From Bryum argenteum (taxonomy: Eukaryota > Streptophyta > Bryopsida > Bryales > Bryaceae), in the NCBI GenBank assembly GCA_037043015.1, contig CM073323.1:3844001-3908000 (forward strand): a stretch of 64,000 bases of DNA. Direction: 5' to 3'. A program made the translations under genes and the position numbers. Positions 1 through 9,714 of the stretch are shown one piece after another (positions within the stretch are counted from its first letter, which is position 1; each line of letters begins with the position of its first letter). Under the pieces are notes generated by a model, which was given only the letters and a program-made list of their open reading frames with translations, made no database searches and had not been told where the DNA came from.

Positions 1-387
1 TCGCTTGGCTGAAAGAGGAACCACGTTGATCAGCTTGGTACCAGTGTTGTGCAGATATAACTGTTTGGTGACCATTTCGATAGTGAACATCATCACCCTT
101 CCCCTCATGTTAAACTCCCTTACAGCTCCATAGCATGAAGCTTTAACATAGTCGTGGACCAACGCTGGGTCCATGGGGCCGAATTCGGTGGTGATGTACT
201 CCCACAGGCCGACACAAACTAGATTCTTCTGGTTTGCTTGAACACGAATCCAGGCTTCCTGGGTGAACTTCATAAACTCCAGCTCCTCGATCTTCATGGC
301 ACCGGGAGCCATATTGTATGTCGATTTGACAACTCCTGATTTCTCCTTCACACAACCTGCAGGACTTGCCACTAATAATACAACCAT
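1..387 (-). CDS. Partial ORF of unknown function, runs off the left edge
   Basis: The minus strand is open for 129 codons from an ATG at 387-385 to base 1, with no stop, so the C-terminus lies outside the window. It starts MVVLLVASPAGCVKEK, and the middle reads KIEELEFMKFTQEAWIRVQ followed by ENLVCVGLWEY-like text and a segment rich in Met and hydrophobic residues (RGRVMMFTIEMVTKQLYL). Codon content is more balanced than in the AT-rich DNA beside it, which supports real or formerly real coding. A possible 3' splice site (CTGCAG) at 357-362 means it could be an internal exon starting at 356 instead. I do not recognise a family. It could be a host gene exon or part of a transposon-borne gene. 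Confidence 0.4.
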   Translation of the reverse strand, partial: MVVLLVASPAGCVKEKSGVVKSTYNMAPGAMKIEELEFMKFTQEAWIRVQANQKNLVCVGLWEYITTEFGPMDPALVHDYVKASCYGAVREFNMRGRVMMFTIEMVTKQLYLHNTGTKLINVVPLSAKR

Positions 388-1290
388 GTTAGTGTTTTCA
401 AACTTTTAGTCATGTCTACTCGACTTGATGTCTACTTTTTCATGTTTCTCATTCGCCTTCCTATTATGAGCCCTGATCACTGGTTTTGTTAATCTCAGAA
501 CCAACCAATTTCGTGTCTATCAATTTACGCAAAAATCATACAAAAACAATCAGTTTATTCTAAAACTTGTTGCATTTCATGTTTGCTCGCTTTACTCCGC
601 CGCATTCAATTCCTTGTTCATTCAAAGTTCAGGGTTTAATGCATACCTGTCATGCTGACGTCGTTTATGATCTTGCCTGTCGTTTGTTCCTCACAATGTC
701 CACTCGACCTTTGATCTTTTGTTCACCACCAAGCTCACAGCTCCTTCTCTCGAGCTCCTCCGCTCACCATGCACACACGCTGCTCCTCACCAAGCTTTCC
801 CTCGTCCTGCCGTGGCTCACCCACATTCTCGCAGCGCTCAGTTTTGACGAACCCAGCAGTCTTCTTGCATCACCCAAGCTTTACTCATGCTCTCAATTTA
901 CACAAAAGCAGCAAACCAAAGATCTGAGATCAAGAAGGAGAAATTGAGCTTGCATGCAGCAAGAAGGGGAAGAGGAGGCCAAGTCTGGCCTTTCAACCGT
1001 CTCCCTGAATCATGATGATTTGGAGATCGTGCCTGGCGGCTAGTAACCACCTTTTCAGTTTGTCGATTAGACCCGTGCATCTACTGTCTAATCAACCTCT
1101 TATGTGTCGATTTGACATTGATTTGTAATCATTGCTTTTCATGAGATCATTTTTAAAGATAATTCTTAAAGAATAATATTTATTTTGTAAATAAATTTAA
1201 TAATTAATTATTATGTTTTATTCACTGTTTATGAAGTTGATTCAAAACTTTTTTAGATAAATTTGATTTTACTTTATCAAAATTTGATCT

Positions 1291-1560
1291 TTTCCATTTT
1301 AAGACTAACACTAGTCTTTTGGACTCTAATCACAATTTATGCAAAATCTTCTTAATTAAATTTGGTTTTAATTTTAAAAATGGAAATTTTCCATCGTTTT
1401 CCTCTTAAGGTTAATGCTAATTTTGTAGAATTTATTAATTGTTTATGCAAAGTTTATACAAGACTTTTTTGAACAAATTTGGTCTTAAAGAAGATTTGGC
1501 AAAATTTTGGACTTTTTCCTCTTAAGGCTAACACTAATTTTTGTTGAATTTTTGAATTGA
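1291..1560. repeat. Three degenerate ~110-bp tandem units
   Basis: Units start near 1291, 1397 and 1515. Each opens with a version of TTTTCCTCTTAAGGCTAACA followed by a T-rich stretch; the first two also share TTTATGCAAA and AAATTTGGT blocks. The third unit is partial. They sit just beyond the 3' end of the gypsy pol frame and may be part of that element's non-coding 3' region. Confidence 0.5.
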
Positions 1561-1568
1561 CTAGTTAG

Positions 1569-1579
1569 CCCCCTCCTTT
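1569..1579 (-). other. Candidate polypurine tract
   Basis: Minus-strand AAAGGAGGGGG lies 17 bp past the pol stop, where second-strand priming would be expected. What follows it does not match the LTR-like sequence at 8755 onward, so this assignment is tentative. Confidence 0.35.
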
Positions 1580-1595
1580 AAGACTTAACTTGCCC

Positions 1596-4500
1596 TCAAG
1601 TTATGTATAATTTTAAACGATGCCCATTGTACCTAGTTTGGTGAACATTTCCCGCAAAGTCTTGTATTTGTACGGATCCATTTGGGTAACTTTTTAAGAC
1701 TCTATATGGACCGAACCATCTCATTTTGAATTTTCCGGGAAATTTTTGGAATCTACTATCGTATAGCAAAACTAAGTCATTTTCTTTAAGTTCTTTTATT
1801 TGGAGTTTGCTATCATAGTAGGACTTTCTATGTTTTTGTATTGCCACCATGTTAAGGTATGCTTGGGCTCTAGATTCGTCTAATTTTTCCAACATGGCAT
1901 ATCTTTGACTTAGGGACTCTTGGTCTCCCAATCTCTCTTCCAACGCAATTTGTAAGGTTGGTAATTCTAACTCAATGGGTAGAATGGCCTCTTGGCCATA
2001 CACCAATTGGAATGGGGTATCTTTGAGTGTCACTTTGTAAGCAGTACGGTACGCCCAAAGTGCATCTAATACTCGGCTATCCCAATCCGTGGTTGACCCT
2101 TGAACCGGTTTTGTAATTATTTTGCATAGAATGCCATTGGTTTTTTCTGTTTGACCATTTGTTTGAGGGTGATAGGGTGTTGATGGTCTATGTTTAATGA
2201 GATATTTGTTTGTCAATTCTTCTATAGTTTTGTTTAGAAAATGCGTACCTCTATCGCTCACTAACTCTTTTGGACATCCGAAACGAGTTATAATATTCTC
2301 ATAGAGGAATTTAGCTACCGTTTCAGCATCATCTTTCTTTGTTGGTACCGCCTCGGCCCATTTTGTCACATACTCGGTTGCTACAAGAATGTACCTTTTT
2401 TGGCCGTATCTACTTGGCGGTTTGATGGGTCCCACAAAGTCTATGCCCCATTTCTCGAAAGGTATTCGAGCAAGTATTGGATTTAAGGGCATAGCTTTTG
2501 TAGGTGTAGGTTTACCCACCCTTTGACATGCGTCACATTTTTTAGCGTGATGTGCGGCATCGGCAAACATGGTTGGCCACCAATAACTTGCTCTTAATGC
2601 TTTTTGTGCGGTTACCATTCCTGCAAAATGTCCTCCACAAGCATCATCATGACAAGCCTTAAGTACCATAAGTACCTCACTTGGATTTACACATCTTCGC
2701 AGAATTCCATCTTTTCCTTTCTTATAAAGGACTTTGGCTATCATGGTATAAGGTTGAGCTTTATAAGCCAAATTTTGTTTTTGTTTATCATTGAAATTTG
2801 CAGGAAATGTATTGGTATTTAAATAATGAATAACATCGGCGTATTCCAAAGGGATTATGTCAATGTTAAAAATATGAGCATCCGGGAAACTATCATCTAT
2901 AGATTCCGGATTAACTTCATCATTTGCTCTTGACAAAAAATTGGCATTAGCATGTTTTTTGCCTGATCTAACATTGATTGTAAAATCAAACTCTTGGAGT
3001 AATAATACCCAACGTGCTATTCTTCCACTAAGTTGAGGCTTATTAATCATGTACTTAAGTGCGTCATGATCAACATGAAAATTAAACTTATATCCCAATA
3101 AATAATGTCTATATTTTTGAACCGAATAAACCATTCCTAAACCCTCTCGCTCGGTCACAGAATAATTCTTTTCCGCTGCACTCAATTGTCTACTAGCAAA
3201 ATAAATAGGTCTATCATGACCTTCTTTATCCTTTAGACTTAGAACGCTCTCTATAGCTATATTTGAAGCGTCTACATAGACTTCAAACTCTTTGGTCCAG
3301 TCAGGAGGGATTAATACGGGAGCCGTAGTAAGTCTTTTCTTAAGTTTGTTAAAAGACTTAGTACAATCCTCAGTCCAAACTCCTGATGTTTCGGTTTGTT
3401 TTGTCAAGTGGGTTAAGGGATGTGCCACTTGTGCATAGAAATAAATGTGACGACGATAGTAACTTGTGCCCCCTAAAAATGATTTTACTCCGGTAATGTT
3501 TTCCGGAATTTTAATTTCTAAAATTGCTTTGACCTTGTCGGGGTCCACGGCAATGCCTTCTTTGGACACTATATGTCCAACAAGACGCCCGTGAGGTACT
3601 ATAAACTCGGACTTAGCCGCATTAATAGATATGCCATACTCTTGGCATTGCTCAAAACATTTTCTAAGGCATTCCCCATGCTCTTCTTTTGTACTAAAGA
3701 TACAAAAATCATCTAAGAATATTTCTATGAATTTTCTCATGTATTTTTGAAATGCAACTGTCATTACCCTTTGGAATGTGGCCGGAGCATTACATAATCC
3801 AAATGGCATGACATTGTAGGCAAAAGTGCCCCAATCGGTAGTGAATGTTGTCAATGGTCTATCTTCTGGAACTATTTTAACTTGGTTATACCCCGAAAAG
3901 CCATCTAAAAAAGAATAACACTCATGTCCCGCTACCGCATCTAATATGGCATGTGTGAAAGGTAAGGGAAAATGATCTTTCCTTGTGACGCTATTAAGCT
4001 TTCGAAAGTCTTGGCAAATTCTCAATTTTCCATTTTTCTTTGGAACTACAACAATAGGTGATACCCATTCACTATATGGAACGGGATATATAAATCCGCA
4101 CTCAAGTAACTTGTCAATTTCTTCTTTGACCAACAAAGAATACTTAGGGTTCATCCTATATTGGCGTTGCCTTACAGGTTTAATATTAGGTTCTAAAATA
4201 ATGGGATGTTGACAAACATCTGCTGGAATTCCTTTCAAATCTTTATAGGACCATGCAAATGCACTTTGGTACTCTTTAAAAAATTTAAACCAATGTTCAC
4301 GTTCAGTTGGAATTAAATGCTCATAAACTCTTATAGTTTTTGAGTTTTCCGGAGTACTAAGTTCCATGTCAACACAAACACTCTTGGGAGATTTCAAATT
4401 TTTAAGATTTGAATAAGACATATTTTCTAGCAATTCATCGGAATCGGTTAAATAGGGAGGTTCCTCACTTGACTCCTCAGTTTTTATCATAAAAACTGGA

Positions 4501-5816
4501 GAATTTTGCCACGCTATTATGGCTGAGTCAGAATCATCTCCCTCTTTTAAGGGTGAATAATATTCCCCCGGTTTAAGGTTTTTATAAATGATTTTGTCTT
4601 TGGCAATTGTATTTGTGGTTTCACTTTCTTCTAAGCTACCGGTGGTATACTCGGAGCTTTCCTCTTGAGTTTCTCCATGATATTTTGCGGGGTACATAGG
4701 GATGACAATTTTATTCTCTCCTTTTCCTAAGGTAATTGTTCCCTTTCCCCAATCATCCTTAGCTTTAGCTAAGTACAACCAAGGTCTACCTAGAAGAACC
4801 GGGTAGGATGATATTGGCTCACTCACTTTAAAAACTATATAATCTATTTTATAGTCCAGCCCACCAATTATTGTTAGAATTTGTTTTAATACGCCTAAAG
4901 GTTTAACTCTTCTTTGGTCGGCCATTCTTAGACTAATTGGGGTGGTTGTCATTGTTTGTAAGCCCAATTCTTCCATGGTATCTAGGTTCATCAAGTTGAC
5001 ACTTGATCCACCATCAATTTGAGCGTTTTCTATGATTGTTCCATCTATAATTATGTCTAAAGTAGGTGCACCTGGGTCTATTGAAATATCATGCACTTCT
5101 ACAATTTTCGGTCTTTTCTTAACAAGAGACGAGCTAAGTTCACCTCGACATTGTGGTGAAACAGCCAAAAGTTGTCTTAAGGAAATTTGGGGTTGAATAT
5201 TGTCCATATTTGACAAGATGTTATATGGATTCATTCCTACCATTAAATTCATTATACGATTATGTTTTCTTTTCTTGGTGGTAGGGGGAGTTTCCTTGAC
5301 AACTTTTTTTATAGTTTTCCTAGATGGTTTATAAAAAGATGGTTGTGACAAAGGTGCTATTTGTGCCGGATCCAATTGTTTAAATTGATCTTCCTTGATC
5401 AAACTCTCAAAACTAATTGATGGTTCAATATTTGTTTGAACAGGTTCAACTACCAAAGGTGGTATAGAGTTGGAAGTATTTTCTTGAAACTTTTGAGGTA
5501 AGGTATTAATTAACTTCTCATTTGGACTTTTGTCCGGTTCTACCCGTTCCTTAGTTGTTGTTTTGATGTTTGTTCTATATCCCGTATCCGAACTACTCTC
5601 ATGATCCTCTTCCGGTTTAAAGCTCTTGTCCTTTGCCCTTGATCTCGTGATTGCTTGACAATTTCTCTCAATGGTTGTTTGAGTAATGCAATTGACCTCT
5701 TGAATCTTTTCAGGATTAGAAAATTGGACTTCTTTAACCGGTTCAGGTGCTCTACAATTTTCAGCTATATGACCGGGCTTTCCACATCTTCTACAAAATA
5801 CATTAAATTCTCTCTC
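1596..5816 (-). CDS. Gypsy pol polyprotein (PR-RT-RNaseH-IN) with an N-terminal zinc knuckle
   Basis: The frame is open upstream of the first listed start (a TTG near 5456) to about 5816. This extension adds a CCHC knuckle, CRRCGKPGHIAENC, near 5800-5750. Counting residues from 5456: aspartic protease with an active-site-like IDGGSSVNLM near 145-155; reverse transcriptase with FLDDFCIF near 575; RNase H starting at FEVYVDAS; integrase zinc-binding H-H-C-C segment ending CDACQRVGK; and a DDE core with IDFVGP, SDRGTHF and the E of QTEKTNG. The protein ends RLKLYIT without a chromodomain. The pol frame is uninterrupted for over 1,280 codons, so this part is fairly young or was well preserved. 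DGG replaces the more usual DTG/DSG at the protease active site, as seen in some plant gypsy lineages. It is joined to the upstream gag frame by a shift near 5815. Confidence 0.93.
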   Translation of the reverse strand, partial: EREFNVFCRRCGKPGHIAENCRAPEPVKEVQFSNPEKIQEVNCITQTTIERNCQAITRSRAKDKSFKPEEDHESSSDTGYRTNIKTTTKERVEPDKSPNEKLINTLPQKFQENTSNSIPPLVVEPVQTNIEPSISFESLIKEDQFKQLDPAQIAPLSQPSFYKPSRKTIKKVVKETPPTTKKRKHNRIMNLMVGMNPYNILSNMDNIQPQISLRQLLAVSPQCRGELSSSLVKKRPKIVEVHDISIDPGAPTLDIIIDGTIIENAQIDGGSSVNLMNLDTMEELGLQTMTTTPISLRMADQRRVKPLGVLKQILTIIGGLDYKIDYIVFKVSEPISSYPVLLGRPWLYLAKAKDDWGKGTITLGKGENKIVIPMYPAKYHGETQEESSEYTTGSLEESETTNTIAKDKIIYKNLKPGEYYSPLKEGDDSDSAIIAWQNSPVFMIKTEESSEEPPYLTDSDELLENMSYSNLKNLKSPKSVCVDMELSTPENSKTIRVYEHLIPTEREHWFKFFKEYQSAFAWSYKDLKGIPADVCQHPIILEPNIKPVRQRQYRMNPKYSLLVKEEIDKLLECGFIYPVPYSEWVSPIVVVPKKNGKLRICQDFRKLNSVTRKDHFPLPFTHAILDAVAGHECYSFLDGFSGYNQVKIVPEDRPLTTFTTDWGTFAYNVMPFGLCNAPATFQRVMTVAFQKYMRKFIEIFLDDFCIFSTKEEHGECLRKCFEQCQEYGISINAAKSEFIVPHGRLVGHIVSKEGIAVDPDKVKAILEIKIPENITGVKSFLGGTSYYRRHIYFYAQVAHPLTHLTKQTETSGVWTEDCTKSFNKLKKRLTTAPVLIPPDWTKEFEVYVDASNIAIESVLSLKDKEGHDRPIYFASRQLSAAEKNYSVTEREGLGMVYSVQKYRHYLLGYKFNFHVDHDALKYMINKPQLSGRIARWVLLLQEFDFTINVRSGKKHANANFLSRANDEVNPESIDDSFPDAHIFNIDIIPLEYADVIHYLNTNTFPANFNDKQKQNLAYKAQPYTMIAKVLYKKGKDGILRRCVNPSEVLMVLKACHDDACGGHFAGMVTAQKALRASYWWPTMFADAAHHAKKCDACQRVGKPTPTKAMPLNPILARIPFEKWGIDFVGPIKPPSRYGQKRYILVATEYVTKWAEAVPTKKDDAETVAKFLYENIITRFGCPKELVSDRGTHFLNKTIEELTNKYLIKHRPSTPYHPQTNGQTEKTNGILCKIITKPVQGSTTDWDSRVLDALWAYRTAYKVTLKDTPFQLVYGQEAILPIELELPTLQIALEERLGDQESLSQRYAMLEKLDESRAQAYLNMVAIQKHRKSYYDSKLQIKELKENDLVLLYDSRFQKFPGKFKMRWFGPYRVLKSYPNGSVQIQDFAGNVHQTRYNGHRLKLYIT

Positions 5817-6519
5817 GACGAGGCTCTTGACAATCCCTAGAAAAATGTCCTATTTGTCCACAATTATAACATTCGGCCAATCTACCTCTATTATACGGTC
5901 CCATTCTTCGAGGATTTGAATTTAAAGGTGGTCCATTCCAACTTGTAGAAGGTTCGTTCCACCCTGTTCTACTCTCATTAGGATTAAAAGGCGGTCCGGA
6001 ATTAGAACGTATAAATGGTCGTTTGGACGTAATGTTATAAGGAGTTTTAAAGGTATTATTTTGCGGAGGTCTATTGTCTTTATTTTGAATTTCGCTTATA
6101 GCGGCTACTACTTTCCCTAAATTCCAACATTTCTCCGTTGCATGATTACCTCCACATAACTTACACTTATTATCAAAATTCACATTGCTAACCATTGGTG
6201 ATGGACACTCATGAGGTAAGTGTCCATGACCTTTGCAATTCGTGCACCACATGTTAGCCCTTTGATTTGAAGGTCTAGGTCTCTTTTCTCTTGCTTGTGT
6301 GAGTTGAAGGGTCAAATCACTAAGCTTCTTTTCTATTTTTGACATAGGATCCGTCATCGAGTCATTTAATGGAGCTTTTGTTGCCAAAGGTTTGGGATTA
6401 TATATAGGTGGGGGTGCTTCTAGTTTTAAAAGCCCTTCACCCCGCCCCGAATATAAGTCCCTTCCCTGTGGGTCAATTCCATACAAATGACTTGAATGGA
6501 GTCTCGTTGGCGGGTACAA
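5803..6519 (-). pseudogene. Gypsy gag C-terminal part with three CCHC-type knuckles
   Basis: This 238-codon frame carries CTNCKGHGHLPHEC, CKLCGGNHATEKC and CYNCGQIGHFSRDC, the nucleic-acid-binding knuckles of a retrotransposon nucleocapsid. The frame is open upstream past its first ATG to about 6560, where it overlaps the end of the preceding gag frame, so the two pieces look like one protein separated by a one-base shift. Downstream it stops at 5803, while the pol frame takes over through the GAGAGAGAA dinucleotide run at 5808-5816. That run is a likely slippage or mutation point. Whether either shift is programmed or simply damage cannot be told from one copy. Confidence 0.75.
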
Positions 6520-6551
6520 CGATGGATCCTCAAGTTGGACGTAATCATGGT

Positions 6552-7685
6552 CTACCCGTGCTTCTTCCCAACTGAAGTTTTGGCTAATGTGTATGCGGCT
6601 GCAATGTCCACTGGATTTTGCTCTCTTAAATAAATTCTTAATGTTTCTGGGTAGACACCTCCAATGAAAGTGCTTACCAAGAAATCATGCGGCATATTAT
6701 GCCCTTGCCATCTTCTCAAAAGGGTGTTCATACGTGTGTAGTACGAATCTATACCCTCGTTCATTCCCATCTTAATGTTTCTTATTCTATCAATTAGACC
6801 AGGTACAAATGACCTTGGCCTAAATCTTCTAAGAAAATCCTCTCGTAACTCATCCCATGTATTTGGAGCGGCGGGCAATTGAGAATACCAATCACCGGCT
6901 ACGTCAATCAACGTACTTGGAAATGTAGTTAAATATAAATGTTCGGGTAATTGATTTGCTCTTGCTACCACTAAGAATCTATCAACGTGTCTATCCGGAT
7001 CCGTCCCTATTATCCCATGAAACAAGGGATAGGGAGCTACGTTTAAAACTCTTTGTTGCGCCATGATCACTTGATCCGCAAATGGATTTGGTAACAAGGG
7101 GAATGGATTATTTAAACTACTTCCCGATCTCGAACTTGGAGACGATGAGGTAGTTGAAGTATTATGTTCACTCCTTAAAGGAGAGTCAATACTTAAGGTA
7201 GGAGAATGTCTCTCATGCTCTACTTCTCCCAAACCATCCAATACTGATTGAAGAGTTATTATGGGGGTCTCACTTTCGACATCTTCAGAGTCATATAAGG
7301 AGAATTGTCCACTCGAAATCTCTATTGTAGGGGTACTAGTCTGTCCTAAATCATAGGTTTCATTTAAACTTTTTGGTCTAGAAAACAAGTATTTTGTCAA
7401 GTTTCCTTCTTGAGATATCTCCCAATGTGGGAAAGCTTGACCGGATGTCACGTTTTCTAATCTCAAAAGATTGGGTGTTGAACTAATTATAGATTCTAAA
7501 GAGACGTTTACCTTTTGAGGTCTTTTATAAACACTACGTTGTTTAATTTTGCTTAGTTGAAGTTGAGCTTTTTTATCTAATAACTCAAGGTCAGCTAATT
7601 TCTTCCTAAGCTCTCTTGTAAAAGCGCGATCGGTTCTGTCTTGTTTTTGTTGTTCGACTAATAAACTCTTTCCTTTTTCTGACAT
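6552..7685 (-). pseudogene. Gypsy gag N-terminal/capsid part
   Basis: A 377-codon frame with a Ser/Thr-rich N-terminal third and a retrotransposon-gag (capsid) region in the second half: DRHVDRFLVVARANQLPEH, then WYSQLPAAPNTWDELREDFL and RRFRPRS, the usual W...F..L..F pattern of plant gypsy Gag. It ends GKKHG at 6552, but the alternative frame reads on smoothly (VDHDYVQLEDPSLYPP) into the zinc-knuckle frame, showing a frameshift at about 6560. A Lys/Arg-rich coiled-coil-like start (residues 1-60) is visible. Confidence 0.75.
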
Positions 7686-7699
7686 TTATTAGTCATACC

Positions 7700-7945
7700 T
7701 CAAGTTGTAAGATAAAAAGACTCTAAATCTATTGTTTCGGAATTTTCTTCAAAGGTTTTTGGATACTTGTATTCTTTGATCAATGTCTCTACGAAAAAGT
7801 TGTTTCTCTCAATTCCCCGTATTTCTTCGATATGTTGAACTAACAACTCTATCAACTCCTTACAATTTTTAGTGGCATTTTCATAAACAATCAATAATTT
7901 TCTTAAGTGTATTAAGGGTTGGACTAATTCATCCGGTATATCCAT
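7700..7945 (-). CDS. Small extra ORF upstream of gag
   Basis: An 81-codon frame of charged, leucine-rich sequence with no recognised domain. Its ATG follows the stop of the preceding ORF directly (TAAATG at 7948-7943), and its end is 14 bp before the gag ATG. The tight packing suggests it belongs to the retrotransposon. It may be a piece of one longer leader ORF broken by stops. Confidence 0.4.
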   Translation of the reverse strand: MDIPDELVQPLIHLRKLLIVYENATKNCKELIELLVQHIEEIRGIERNNFFVETLIKEYKYPKTFEENSETIDLESFYLTT

Positions 7946-8518
7946 TTAAGGACATAATAGTCCGTAATGAATAGCTAATGGTTCACCTCTTTCACTATTA
8001 AGAAAATCTGGTATCAAGACTTTACTTCTAAGATTGGGTATATTATATTTAAATACGTATCGCCGAGATTTATTTTTCGTCACTAAAGTTCCATTCCACG
8101 CACCACAACCTTTAGGAATTATACTTTGAGTAAGATGTTTTATTCTCCCATACTGGGCGAATAAAAATTGAAGTCTAAGGGGTAATAACAATTCTCCCTT
8201 ATGTATTATAAAAAAATTATAATTTTTTCCTTCTTCCCAAATTTTATTTAAAATTATTCCTTTAACCTCTAAGGGTAATTTATCAAATAAGACTTGAAAG
8301 TCTTTAGAAAGCTTTGGCAAGTTCCCCGTTAATTGAAATCCTTGTCCAAAATACGCTCCCTTATAAGCTCTATAATACGCGGAAAATAAATAAGCACCCG
8401 TATAGAATTCAATAATCCTCTCTTTATTAATTTCCCAAGGAAAACATGTTTCATTCATGAATCCTTTAAGTCTTACTAAAGTTCTTAGTTTTAATTTATC
8501 TTCAAAGATTGACCTCAA
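7946..8518 (-). CDS. Extra 5' ORF of the gypsy element
   Basis: A 190-codon frame between the primer-binding site and gag. It is rich in Phe, Tyr, Lys and Leu (for example AYLFSAYYRAYKGAYFGQGF) with no recognised motif. Elements of the Tat/Ogre side of the gypsy family often carry an additional ORF ahead of gag (family knowledge); this could be such an ORF. No function is proposed. Confidence 0.45.
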   Translation of the reverse strand: MRSIFEDKLKLRTLVRLKGFMNETCFPWEINKERIIEFYTGAYLFSAYYRAYKGAYFGQGFQLTGNLPKLSKDFQVLFDKLPLEVKGIILNKIWEEGKNYNFFIIHKGELLLPLRLQFLFAQYGRIKHLTQSIIPKGCGAWNGTLVTKNKSRRYVFKYNIPNLRSKVLIPDFLNSERGEPLAIHYGLLCP

Positions 8519-8733
8519 GTCACTATTTAAGATAATTTATTTGTTTAAAGGAAATTATGTTATCTATGCTTGTTACTAAGGTTCTTAGGTTTTAATGTAT
8601 CTTAAGATCCTTTCAGTTTTTTGGCGCTATAGATCAATCAATTAATTGATTTCCCTTAAATATTATATTTTTGGGTTTAAGTCAAATTTAATTACAATTT
8701 GCTTAACATCTTAGTCACCGTTAGCCGAAACCT

Positions 8734-8751
8734 TCCCCGGCAGCGGCGCCA
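8734..8751 (-). other. Primer-binding site, tRNA-Asp type
   Basis: Minus strand TGGCGCCGCTGCCGGGGA is complementary, with one mismatch, to the 3' end of plant tRNA-Asp (family knowledge: TGGCGCCGTTGCCGGGGA is a common plant gypsy PBS). It begins 3 bp inside the presumed LTR end, which finishes ...ATTACA. Confidence 0.8.
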
Positions 8752-8754
8752 AAA

Positions 8755-9344
8755 TGTAATGGCGTTTTTTCGGAAGGTTTAATTTACTTAAAATAAAAAT
8801 ACCAACTCGGGATTCTTTAAGTGGAAGGTTTTAAGCGTCTAACGTTTGGGAGCAACTAATGTCATATGTTAATAAAAAGTATCTTAAGACTTCTAAAAAC
8901 CCAACCCAAAGAACTTTAGTTCCCAATTTCTATCATCAATTTTCATACTTCTCTCATACATCAAGCTAACTCTCCAATGCACGTCAAATAGACATTATGA
9001 TTATGAGGTTCTTAAGGGTGGTTCATACTCAAGGGAGTTTGGTCAAGTAGACAGTTTCCTGTTTATGCAAACTATGTTGAATCTCTCTTTTAAGAGCAAA
9101 GGATTGGAAACTTATCTTAAGCGGCTTTATTCCTTCCTTGGTAGTTCCACTATCTCATTCCTTGTCTTAACACCAAGTAACCCGTTCTCAATCTATCACA
9201 TCATTCTTAAGATAGTATATTTATGTTATTATAAAGCAATTAATATTGTTAAACAACAAGTAGGGTGATCAAGCCTTATGTTGATGATTTGACAAGTAAT
9301 ATTAATTGTCTTATGAATAAATATACCTGCAACTTAATTCCGTC
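8755..9344 (-). repeat. Presumed 5' LTR, inner part
   Basis: On the plus strand it begins TGTAATGGCG, i.e. the minus-strand LTR ends CGCCATTACA just before the PBS. The LTR should continue past the MITE at 9349-9710 and perhaps to about 10.4-10.6 kb, but I could not fix its far edge because no matching second LTR was found in the window. Confidence 0.5.
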
Positions 9345-9348
9345 TTAA

Positions 9349-9710
9349 CCCTTAAACGCCCTTGGGGTCTGAAATGGGCAGCCCAAAATTGGATCACAGC
9401 ATCTTTTGGACTCGGGCATCATGAATAGTGCACTTTTTGAACTTGGGCACTGTGAATGAACCAATCAATGATGAGCTTGCAACCTCCTACAAGGTTATGT
9501 ACCACCCCAACCTACCTACCATAATCCTTTCAAAGCACAAAATCACTCATACAAATTGTGATTTGAATTGTCAAATCTCACTTTTTCAATGCATGAGAAG
9601 AAGGTGACCAGTTTGACATCAAAATATAAGTGAAATGTTTAGTTCAGTGAGAGCTACAGGGAAGATTCTGTTGGAATCATGCCCCTCGGGCTTGCTTGGG
9701 CGTTTAAGGG
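9349..9710. mobile_element. TTAA-flanked MITE, family A, copy 1
   Basis: 362 bp with inverted ends CCCTTAAACGCC / GGCGTTTAAGGG, flanked by TTAA at 9345-9348 and 9711-9714. The interior is non-coding and matches the copies at 33.2, 33.6 and 37.3 kb (shared blocks include TGAACTTGGGCA and ATCAATGATGAGCTTGCAAC). It sits inside the presumed LTR region of the gypsy element. CCC-starting ends with TTAA duplication are a piggyBac-like signature. Confidence 0.9.
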
Positions 9711-9714
9711 TTAA

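Larger units (their letters stand above)
388..1595. other. Gene-free interval with degenerate repeats
   Basis: No convincing gene. Bases 540-950 hold a chance plus-strand open frame with no recognisable domain. From about 1080 the DNA becomes very AT-rich. The part next to the gypsy element contains three degenerate repeat units, listed separately. No copy of the LTR-like sequence found at 8755 onward was seen here. Confidence 0.5.
1569..9344 (-). mobile_element. Degraded Ty3/gypsy LTR retrotransposon (non-chromovirus type)
   Basis: Read on the minus strand the order is: LTR edge (8755), primer-binding site (8734-8751), two extra ORFs, gag, zinc knuckles, then pol (protease, reverse transcriptase, RNase H, integrase), and a purine tract (1569-1579). 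Integrase lies after RNase H, which defines Ty3/gypsy. There is no chromodomain after integrase, and a tRNA-Asp primer site plus ORFs ahead of gag fits the Athila/Tat side of the family (family knowledge). The gag region is split by frameshifts, so the copy is probably not autonomous. I could not find a second LTR. The right LTR edge is obscured by a MITE inserted at 9349-9710. Confidence 0.85.

Noticed and set aside
567..947. 126-codon plus-strand frame
   Set aside because: Ser/Leu-rich without motif, no splice or promoter support; likely chance.
1081..1568. Candidate 3' LTR of the gypsy element
   Set aside because: No match to the sequence next to the primer-binding site (8755 onward), and no TG/CA ends could be paired.
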